Of a stretch of 6,768 bases of DNA, positions 1 through 5,112 are shown in pieces. Made by a program: the position numbers and the translations under genes. The DNA comes from Spyradocola sp034113365 (lineage in GTDB: Bacteria > Bacillota > Clostridia > Christensenellales > UBA1750): contig JAXEXP010000080.1 in NCBI GenBank assembly GCA_034113365.1, positions 1-6,768 of the forward strand, read 5' to 3'. Positions within the stretch are counted from its first letter, which is position 1. Each line of letters begins with the position of its first letter. Under the pieces are notes generated by a model. The model searched no databases, had not been told where the DNA came from, and saw nothing but the letters and a program-made list of their open reading frames with translations.

Positions 1-67
1 GCTCATGGCGGGTCCTCACCAATTCTGTCAAGCCCTCTACCTTTGTGTATCTTCTTGCCATGCTAAA

Positions 68-112
68 ACCTCCTGTCGTAGTTTCTATTCTACAACAGGA
101 GGTCTCTTTTTT
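68..112 (+). terminator. Rho-independent terminator of an upstream gene outside the window
   Basis: The arms 68-76 (ACCTCCTGT) and 95-103 (ACAGGAGGT) are perfectly complementary. After a C/A mismatch the stem continues as GTAG (78-81) with CTAC (90-93), closing an 8-nt loop. The stem is followed by CTCTTTTTT. This is the classic intrinsic terminator shape for + strand transcription. The gene it ends must lie mostly left of the window. Positions 1-66 are open in one frame up to a TAA at 64-66, but this is too short to identify. Confidence 0.85.
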
Positions 113-136
113 CTATTGTCCGTTATCCGGGGATCA

Positions 137-200
137 GTCCACCCGTCGTACCCCGCCCCAACCGTTTTTTTGCAAAAACGTGGTGGACAAGTGCGGGGTA
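137..200. promoter_or_regulatory. Interleaved inverted repeats around the MATE promoter (possible operator)
   Basis: GTCCACC (137-143) is complementary to GGTGGAC (182-188), and TACCCCGC (149-156) is complementary to GCGGGGTA (193-200). The two pairs interleave, and a small GTTTTT/AAAAAC hairpin (164-169/174-179) lies between them. The right arms overlap the -35 box and the spacer of the MATE promoter, so a repressor or activator site is plausible. They lie upstream of the predicted start of transcription and would not be in that mRNA. Chance pairing in this short GC-rich stretch cannot be excluded. Confidence 0.25.
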
Positions 201-211
201 TGTGCTATAAT
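184..211 (+). promoter_or_regulatory. Sigma-70-type promoter, extended -10, for the MATE gene
   Basis: TGGACA (184-189, five of six bases of TTGACA) is separated by 16 nt from a perfect TATAAT (206-211). The TATAAT is preceded by TG-N (203-205), giving an extended -10 element. Transcription would start near 218, leaving a leader of about 31 nt before the ATG at 249. The leader carries the Shine-Dalgarno run AAGGGGG (234-240). Confidence 0.75.
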
Positions 212-248
212 GGAGGACTGACGGAATGGAGAGAAGGGGGAATGGGGG

Positions 249-1613
249 ATGCAGGAGGGCATCACGAACCGGCTGGGGACGGAGCGGATCGGGAGGCTGC
301 TGCTGAAGCTGTCGGTGCCGGCGATCACGGCGCAGCTGGTGAACGTGCTGTACAACATAGTAGACCGGGCGTACATTGGGAACATACCGGAGACGGGGGC
401 GCAGGCCATCGCGGGCCTGGGCATCACGATGCCCATCATCGTGCTCATCATGGCGTTTTCGTCCTTGGTGGGCATGGGCGGCGCGCCGCTGGCTTCGATG
501 CGGCTGGGTGCCAAGGACGACGAGGGCGCACAGAGAATATTGAACAACTGCTTTGCGATGCTGCTGGGTGTGGCGGTGGTGCTGACCGTTTTGTGCGTGG
601 CGCTTGCCGTGCCGCTGCTGCGCGCGTTCGGCGCGTCTGAAGCCACCTTGCCCTTTGCGCTGGAGTACCTGCGCATCTACGCCGCGGGCACCGTGTTCGT
701 GATGATCACACTGGGCATGAACAGCTTCATCAACTGCCAGGGCTTTTCCGCCGTGGGCATGTGGACGGTCATCATCGGCGCGGCGCTGAACATCGCGCTC
801 GACCCGCTGTTCATCTTCGTGCTGGGCATGGGCGTGCGCGGCGCGGCGCTGGCCACCATCCTGTCGCAGGGCGTGTCCTGCCTGTGGGTGCTGCTCTTTT
901 TGACCGGCAAAAAGACCCGCATCCGCCTGAAGCCCGCCATGATGAAGCCCGAGCGCGCCATCGTGGGCCGCGTGTTGGGCCTGGGCGTTTCGCCCTTTGT
1001 GATGCAGAGCACCGAAAGCCTCGTGCAGATCGTCATCAACACCGGCCTTGCGCGCTATTCCGGCGACCTTGCCGTCGCCTCCATGACCATCATCACCTCC
1101 ATCGTGATGGTGCTCAACATGCCGCTGCAGGGGCTGGGGCAGGGCGCGCAGCCCATCCTCAGCTATAACTACGGCGCAAAAAACATCGACCGCGTCAAAA
1201 AGACCTTCCGCCTGCTCATCACGCTGACGCTGTCCTTTTCCACGCTCATGTGCCTGCTGGTGGAGCTGTTCCCCGGCGTGTTCATCCGCATCTTCTCCAG
1301 CGACGCCGAGCTCATCGAGCTGACCTGCCGCGTCATCCGCATCTTCATCGCCGGCTTCTTTGCGATGGGCGCGCAGTTTGCCGTGCAGCAGATGTTCCTC
1401 TCCGTGGGCCAGGCCAAGTCCTCGGTGTTCATCGCGATGCTGCGCAAGATCGTGCTGCTCATCCCACTGGCGCTCATCCTGCCCCGGCTGTTCGGCATGG
1501 GCGCGCTGGGCATCTACATCGCCGAGCCCATCGCGGACTTTACGTGCGCGTCGATTTCGTGTATACTGTTTGCAGTGAAGTCGAAAAAGATCTTCGCGGA
1601 GCAAAGGGGGTAG
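249..1613 (+). CDS. MATE family efflux transporter (MepA/NorM-like)
   Basis: This 454-residue integral membrane protein has the length and hydrophobic pattern of the MATE (multidrug and toxic compound extrusion) family: about 12 transmembrane helices in two homologous halves, with the hydrophilic linker near residues 220-240. MATE proteins export cationic drugs, dyes or metabolites using a Na+ or H+ gradient. Supporting signatures are the early LSVPAITAQLVNVLYNIVDR stretch (helix 1), the MGGAPLASMRLGAKD segment (about residues 76-90) and, in the second half, GLGQGAQPILSYNYGAKN (about 295-312), typical of the MepA-like branch. The ATG at 249 is chosen because AAGGGGG (234-240) lies 8 nt upstream and a strong promoter precedes it; the ATG at 242 is out of frame. 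The substrate cannot be told from sequence. It is probably co-transcribed with the miniprotein that starts 4 nt after its stop, and has no evident link to the hydrogenase operon beyond adjacency. Confidence 0.93.
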   Translation: MQEGITNRLGTERIGRLLLKLSVPAITAQLVNVLYNIVDRAYIGNIPETGAQAIAGLGITMPIIVLIMAFSSLVGMGGAPLASMRLGAKDDEGAQRILNNCFAMLLGVAVVLTVLCVALAVPLLRAFGASEATLPFALEYLRIYAAGTVFVMITLGMNSFINCQGFSAVGMWTVIIGAALNIALDPLFIFVLGMGVRGAALATILSQGVSCLWVLLFLTGKKTRIRLKPAMMKPERAIVGRVLGLGVSPFVMQSTESLVQIVINTGLARYSGDLAVASMTIITSIVMVLNMPLQGLGQGAQPILSYNYGAKNIDRVKKTFRLLITLTLSFSTLMCLLVELFPGVFIRIFSSDAELIELTCRVIRIFIAGFFAMGAQFAVQQMFLSVGQAKSSVFIAMLRKIVLLIPLALILPRLFGMGALGIYIAEPIADFTCASISCILFAVKSKKIFAEQRG

Positions 1614-1617
1614 ACGT

Positions 1618-1734
1618 GTGCAGGAGATTTTCACGATCCAGTTTCTCGGCCTGAACCTGTATCAGTGGACCATCTACATCGGTCTGGCGCTGTGCGTGAT
1701 GATCATCGCGCTGATTATCGTCAAGCGCCGCTGA
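1618..1734 (+). CDS. 38-residue single-pass membrane miniprotein
   Basis: An unrecognised small protein starting at GTG 1618, four nt after the MATE stop. A Shine-Dalgarno sequence AAGGGGG (1604-1610) sits 7 nt upstream, as good as the one used by the MATE gene. The product has an N-terminal stretch of about 15 residues beginning (M)QEIFTIQFLGL. A hydrophobic helix follows at about residues 17-35 (WTIYIGLALCVMIIALIIV), then a positive KRR tail at the C-terminus. By the positive-inside rule the C-terminus should be cytoplasmic. It could be a regulator or accessory of the MATE transporter, as known miniproteins are for other efflux pumps, but that is inference from adjacency. The out-of-frame GTG at 1616 gives only a 12-codon reading frame and is not preferred. 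It would be missed by ordinary length cut-offs. Confidence 0.62.
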   Translation: MQEIFTIQFLGLNLYQWTIYIGLALCVMIIALIIVKRR

Positions 1735-1754
1735 TCGCGGCCGGAAACAAAAGA

Positions 1755-1772
1755 TTGATAAATAAATCACAA
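1755..1772. promoter_or_regulatory. Weak Rex-like operator
   Basis: TTGATAA-ATAA-ATCACAA has the 7-4-7 spacing of Rex sites. The left half matches TTGTTAA at six of seven positions, and the right half read in reverse (TTGTGAT) matches TTGTGAA at six of seven. It lies 104 bp (centre to centre) upstream of the stronger Rex box and upstream of the predicted hydrogenase promoter. The stretch is AT-rich, so a chance match is possible. Confidence 0.3.
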
Positions 1773-1774
1773 CG

Positions 1775-1816
1775 GGCACAGAAATCGCATTTGCAAGTTG
1801 ATTTCTGTGCCTTTAT
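1775..1816 (+). terminator. Hairpin terminator after the MATE/miniprotein unit
   Basis: GGCACAGAAATC (1775-1786) and GATTTCTGTGCC (1800-1811) form a perfect 12-bp stem with a 13-nt loop, 40 nt after the miniprotein stop. The T-tract after it is short (TTTAT), so termination may be partial. The right arm overlaps the -35 region of the promoter for the next operon. Confidence 0.68.
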
Positions 1817-1826
1817 CGTATAAAAT
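1798..1826 (+). promoter_or_regulatory. Predicted promoter of the hydrogenase operon
   Basis: TTGATT (1798-1803) and TAAAAT (1821-1826) are spaced by 17 nt. TATAAA at 1819-1824 is an alternative -10 with a 15-nt spacer. Transcription would begin near 1833, giving a leader of about 90 nt that contains the Rex-type operator. The -35 overlaps the right arm of the preceding terminator hairpin. Confidence 0.5.
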
Positions 1827-1858
1827 AGAAACTGAAACAGAAGTGTGTCGGAAGGCGC

Positions 1859-1876
1859 TTGTTAAATTTTTGACCA
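1859..1876. promoter_or_regulatory. Rex-type redox operator
   Basis: TTGTTAAATTTTTGACCA fits the clostridial Rex consensus TTGTTAA-N4-TTAACAA: the left half-site is perfect, the spacer is exactly 4 nt, and the right half-site matches at five of seven positions. Rex is the NADH/NAD+-sensing repressor that controls fermentation genes, including hydrogenases, in many Firmicutes. The site lies about 26-44 nt downstream of the predicted transcription start and 47 nt before the first start codon, so bound Rex would block elongation or promoter escape. The match and position are seen; binding is inference. Confidence 0.6.
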
Positions 1877-1923
1877 GCCCTCCCCGGCGCCGGATCGAAA
1901 TAGAGACGGAGGAGAATGTGCAC

Positions 1924-2169
1924 ATGAACGTCTACATCTGTATCGGCTCTTCCTGCTACCTGAAGGGCTCGCGGGACATCATCACCATACTGGAGCGGCT
2001 CATCAACATCCACAACGTCAAGGACAAGGTGACGCTGATGGGTTCCTTCTGCATGGGCCACTGCGTCGACGGCGTCTGCTGCAAGATCGACGACCAGATC
2101 TACTCGCTGACCCCGGCAAAGACGGAGGACTTCTTCGTCAAGGAAATCTTAGGGAGGCTGAACAAGTAA
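1924..2169 (+). CDS. Small thioredoxin-like [2Fe-2S] ferredoxin (NuoE/HydC type)
   Basis: This 81-residue protein carries the [2Fe-2S] ligand pattern of the NuoE/HydC thioredoxin-like ferredoxin fold: C6-x4-C11 near the N-terminus and C43-x3-C47 in the second half, with the usual SFCMGHC context. It consists of only this domain; full NuoE is about twice as long and has an N-terminal helical part. Two additional cysteines (C52, C53) follow the ligands. Cytoplasmic electron carrier or redox relay is the likely role; in this operon it may serve one of the two hydrogenases. The ATG at 1924 is preferred, with GGAGGAG (1908-1914) 9 nt upstream. The in-frame GTG at 1918 is only 3 nt from that site, and the frame further upstream looks non-coding. 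Its stop is 1 nt before the next start, indicating translational coupling. Confidence 0.88.
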   Translation: MNVYICIGSSCYLKGSRDIITILERLINIHNVKDKVTLMGSFCMGHCVDGVCCKIDDQIYSLTPAKTEDFFVKEILGRLNK

Positions 2170-2170
2170 T

Positions 2171-3886
2171 ATGAGCGCGATTGAATCCAAGAAGGCCAAC
2201 TGCAAAAACTGCTATAAATGCCTGCGCGCCTGCCCGGTCAAGGCCATCCGCTTCACCTCCGGCCAGGCCGAGATCATGCCCGACCTGTGCGTCTCCTGCG
2301 GCACCTGCGTGCAGGTGTGCCCCCAGGGCGCGCAGCAGCCCGAGAGCCAGCTCAAGACCGTGCAGCGCATGATCGAGCGCGGCGAGAACGTGGTCGCCTC
2401 CCTGGCCCCTTCCTTCTACGGCGCCTTCAAGGTGGACGATCCCATGAAGCTGGTGGGCGCGCTCAAGGCGCTGGGCTTCAAGAAGGTGTGCGAGACGGCC
2501 GTGGGCGCCGCCATCGCCAGCGACGCAATGGCTGACGTGCTCAAAAAGAACGAGATGGACAACGTCATCTCCACCTGCTGCCCCGCCGTCAACGATCTGA
2601 TCGAAAAGCACTACCCCGAGCTGGTGCGGTACCTCGCGCCCGTCGTCTCGCCCATGGTGGCGCACGGCCGCTACATCAAAAAGCACATGCCCGAGGCCAA
2701 GGTGGTGTTCGTCGGCCCCTGCTTTGCCAAGATCGACGAGGCGCGCGACGTGCGCGTGGACGACGCCATCGACGCCGTGCTCACCTTTGCAGATCTCGAG
2801 GAGTGGATGAAGAAATCCCGCATCGTGCTGTCCGACGCGCAGCCCGCCGCGCTGGATTCCGAGAACGCCGGCCTTGCGCGCATGTACCCCACCAACGCGG
2901 GCGTCATCCACAACGTGCTGGCGCGCGGCGTCAAGGGCTGGCAGGTGCAGCACATCGAGGGCAGCGACGCCTGCTTTGAGATGATCAAGGCGCTCAAGCA
3001 GGGCGACCTGCACCACATCTTTATCGAAATGAACATGTGCACCGGCTCCTGCATGGGCGGCCCTGCCCGCATGGAGGAGCGCCCCAGCCGCTTTGCCGCG
3101 GGCATGAAGGTGCGCGATTACGGCCGCGAGGCGCAGGAGGAGGTCGTCGCCATCGACCACAGCGACATCGCCCTGCACAAGGCCTTTATCGACCGCTCCA
3201 AGACCGCGGACATGCCCAATGAGGAGCAGATCCGCTCCATCCTGCGCTCCATCGGCAAGGAAAGCAAGGCCGACGAGCTCAACTGCGGCTCCTGCGGCTA
3301 CCCGTCCTGCCGCGCCAAGGCCATCGCGGTCTACCAGGGCAAGGCCGAGCTGAGCATGTGCCTGCCGCACATGTTCCAGATCGCCCAGTCCACCTCCAAC
3401 GTGGTGCTGCAGAACACCCCCAACATCATCCTGATCGTGGACGAAAACCTCAAGATCACGGAGCTGAACGCCTCCGGCCAGCGCATCTTCGGCCTGAGCC
3501 ACGCCGAGGCCACCGAAAAGTACCTCTACGAGCTGTTCGATCCGCGCGACTTTGAGTTCGTGCTCGAGAGCTACGAGACCATCGTGGGCAAGCCGCTGAC
3601 CATCGACGAATACAATCTCAGCGTCGAGCAGACGCTGGTGTACCTGCCCAACCAGCACGGCGTCATGGGCATCCTGCGCGACGTCTCCGCCGAAAAGGAG
3701 CAGGAGGAGAAGCTCTACAAGCTGCGCCTGGACACCATGGAGATGGCGCAGAAGGTCATTGACAAGCAGATGGTGGCCGCGCAGGAGATCGCATCGCTGC
3801 TGGGCGAGACCACGGCCGAGACCAAGGCAACGCTGACGCATCTGAAGGACATCATCATCACGAACGGAGACGGTGGCCGCGTATGA
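2171..3886 (+). CDS. hydS: Putative sensory [FeFe]-hydrogenase with PAS domain (HydS-like)
   Basis: A 571-residue cytoplasmic iron-sulfur protein. Domain order: dicluster [4Fe-4S] ferredoxin (C11, C14, C17, C21; C40, C43, C46, C50); [FeFe]-hydrogenase H-domain (about 75-310) with H-cluster cysteines C137 in STCCPAV, C184 in GPCFAK, and C290/C294 in EMNMCTGSC; an extra [4Fe-4S] domain (C372, C375, C380, C397); a PAS domain (about 410-505); and a helical, coiled-coil-like tail (about 507-562). This is the architecture of putative sensory hydrogenases (groups C/D, HydS), thought to sense H2 or redox state rather than turn over at high rate. The proton-relay Cys is kept (C136), but aligned relay positions of enzymatic hydrogenases are replaced: M120 and V123 for the two Glu, A156 for the Ser. 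No kinase domain is fused; the PAS/helix tail probably signals to the phosphatase, whose start overlaps this stop by 4 nt (ATGA). Shine-Dalgarno GGGAGG (2152-2157) lies 13 nt upstream. The name rests on architecture; the exact subgroup is uncertain. Confidence 0.9.
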   Translation: MSAIESKKANCKNCYKCLRACPVKAIRFTSGQAEIMPDLCVSCGTCVQVCPQGAQQPESQLKTVQRMIERGENVVASLAPSFYGAFKVDDPMKLVGALKALGFKKVCETAVGAAIASDAMADVLKKNEMDNVISTCCPAVNDLIEKHYPELVRYLAPVVSPMVAHGRYIKKHMPEAKVVFVGPCFAKIDEARDVRVDDAIDAVLTFADLEEWMKKSRIVLSDAQPAALDSENAGLARMYPTNAGVIHNVLARGVKGWQVQHIEGSDACFEMIKALKQGDLHHIFIEMNMCTGSCMGGPARMEERPSRFAAGMKVRDYGREAQEEVVAIDHSDIALHKAFIDRSKTADMPNEEQIRSILRSIGKESKADELNCGSCGYPSCRAKAIAVYQGKAELSMCLPHMFQIAQSTSNVVLQNTPNIILIVDENLKITELNASGQRIFGLSHAEATEKYLYELFDPRDFEFVLESYETIVGKPLTIDEYNLSVEQTLVYLPNQHGVMGILRDVSAEKEQEEKLYKLRLDTMEMAQKVIDKQMVAAQEIASLLGETTAETKATLTHLKDIIITNGDGGRV

Positions 3887-5055
3887 GTATGATGCACATT
3901 GACATTGCCTGGAAATCGCTCAATCATTACGGAGAAGAGCTGTGCGGCGACAAGGTGGAGATCTACCACGCGCCGGACTCCGACATCCTCGTGCTCTCCG
4001 ACGGTCTGGGCAGCGGCGTCAAGGCCAACATACTGGCAACGCTCACGTCCAAGATCATCATCACCATGCTCAAGGAAGGGCTGAACGTGGACGAGGCGGT
4101 GGAGACCATCGCCCACACGCTGCCCATCTGCAAGGTGCGCCAGGTGGCCTATTCCACCTTCTCCATCCTGCAGATCTTCCACGACGGCAAGGCCTATCTG
4201 GTGGAATTTGACAACCCCGCCTGCATCTTCATCCGCAACGGCAAGCTCATGGACATCCCCTATGAGATGCGCGAGATCGCCGGCAAGAACGTGCGCGAGA
4301 GCAAGTTCGACATCTGCGTGGGCGACATGTTCGCCATGGTGTCCGACGGCGTGGTGTTCGCGGGCGTGGGCACCATCCTGAACCTGGGCTGGCAGTGGGA
4401 GAACGTCGCGCAGTATTTCCTCGAGTGCGCGCAGAAGAACATGTCCGTGCACCGCGTTGTGGCGTCGATTGCGCAGGTGGTGGACAACTTCTACATGCAG
4501 AAGCCCGGCGACGACTCCACCTTCCTGGTGGCGCAGGCCGTCAACCGCAAGAACGTGCATTTCTTCTCCGGCCCGCCCGAGGACCCCGCGCAGGACGAAA
4601 AGCTGGTGCACGACTTCATGCGCGGCACCTGCAAAAAGGTGGTCGCGGGCGGCACCTCGGCCAACATCGTCTCGCGCGTGCTCAACCGCCCCATCGTCAC
4701 CAGCCTAAACTTCACCGACCCGGCCATCCCCCCGACAGCGCAGATGCGCGGCATCGACCTTGTGACCGAGGGCGTGCTGACCATCAACCGCGCGCTGGAG
4801 ATCCTGCGCATGTTCAAGGCGCAGCAGGGCAACATCGACCCCAGGATCCTGGATGCGGACAACGGCGCCGCGCAGATGGCGCGCCTGTTCATCGAGGACT
4901 GCACGGATCTGACCATGTACATCGGCCGGGCCATCAACCCTGCGCACCAGAACCCCAACCTGCCCATGGACCTGAGCATCAAGCTGCGCCTGCTCAACGA
5001 GCTGGCCGACGAAATGCGCTCGATGGGCCGTCGGGTGGAGGTCAAGTTCTACTAA
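3883..5055 (+). CDS. SpoIIE family (PP2C-type) Ser/Thr phosphatase with unassigned C-terminal domain
   Basis: A 390-residue soluble protein. Residues about 5-220 form a SpoIIE/PP2C-type phosphatase domain. Its metal-binding acidic residues are visible: D23 in CGDKVE, D40 in the hallmark SDGLGSGVKAN, D155 in VSDGV, and D210/D211 in PGDDSTFLVAQ. Such phosphatases dephosphorylate Ser/Thr partners using Mn2+ or Mg2+. The remaining 165 residues (about 225-390) contain a conserved-looking VVAGGTSANIVSR motif (253-265) and a helical C-terminus; I cannot assign this part to a family. The start overlaps the HydS stop by 4 nt, so the two should be made together, and the phosphatase is the obvious output partner of the HydS PAS domain (inference). 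No STAS protein or HATPase anti-sigma/kinase, the usual partners of SpoIIE phosphatases, is in the window, so its target is unknown. ATG 3883 is supported by the overlap and GGAGA at 3866-3870; ATGs at 3889 and 3892 are possible alternatives. Confidence 0.87.
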   Translation: MSMMHIDIAWKSLNHYGEELCGDKVEIYHAPDSDILVLSDGLGSGVKANILATLTSKIIITMLKEGLNVDEAVETIAHTLPICKVRQVAYSTFSILQIFHDGKAYLVEFDNPACIFIRNGKLMDIPYEMREIAGKNVRESKFDICVGDMFAMVSDGVVFAGVGTILNLGWQWENVAQYFLECAQKNMSVHRVVASIAQVVDNFYMQKPGDDSTFLVAQAVNRKNVHFFSGPPEDPAQDEKLVHDFMRGTCKKVVAGGTSANIVSRVLNRPIVTSLNFTDPAIPPTAQMRGIDLVTEGVLTINRALEILRMFKAQQGNIDPRILDADNGAAQMARLFIEDCTDLTMYIGRAINPAHQNPNLPMDLSIKLRLLNELADEMRSMGRRVEVKFY

Positions 5056-5066
5056 GCCATGCAAGT

Positions 5067-5087
5067 GCCGCGCAGGCTCGGCGCGGC
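5067..5087 (+). other. GC-rich intercistronic hairpin before the catalytic hydrogenase gene
   Basis: GCCGCGC (5067-5073) pairs perfectly with GCGCGGC (5081-5087) around a 7-nt loop. It fills the 57-nt gap between the phosphatase stop and the downstream ATG. No T-tract follows, so it is not an intrinsic terminator. It may protect or mark a processing site of the mRNA and set different expression of the last gene. Confidence 0.55.
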
Positions 5088-5112
5088 TGAGAGGAAAGGA
5101 AAGAACCACACC

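Noticed and set aside
1..67. C-terminal end of an upstream gene in the frame ending at TAA 64-66
   Set aside because: Only 21 codons are visible, two frames beside it are also open, and the peptide has no recognisable character, so no call is made.
249..560. Possible mosaic origin of the MATE gene start, because its first hundred codons favour G-ending codons while later ones favour C-ending codons
   Set aside because: The shift is an impression by eye, GC content stays high throughout, and the protein is continuous and family-like. A codon-usage computation would be needed.
5..640. Open frame of 211 codons on the + strand from the left edge
   Set aside because: It runs through the terminator at 68-112 and the MATE promoter and then overlaps the MATE gene out of frame. 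The protein is of low-complexity Gly/Ala/Arg/His type after residue 70.
123..1634. Long open frame on the minus strand (503 codons) opposite the MATE gene, and similar long minus-strand frames at 2138-3841 and 4705-6606
   Set aside because: They lie antisense to clear genes in GC-rich DNA. Their translations are rich in His, Arg, Gly and Ala with no recognisable motifs, as expected of complementary-strand artefacts.
1798..1923. Upstream extension of the [2Fe-2S] ferredoxin frame to 1798
   Set aside because: The extension would start inside the terminator/promoter and pass through the Rex box. The added residues do not resemble the family, and GGAGGAG fits the ATG at 1924.
5059..5112. Start of the catalytic hydrogenase at ATG 5059
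   Set aside because: There is no ribosome site before it, it would translate the GC-rich hairpin, and the strong purine-rich site sits before ATG 5113, where the sequence becomes family-like.
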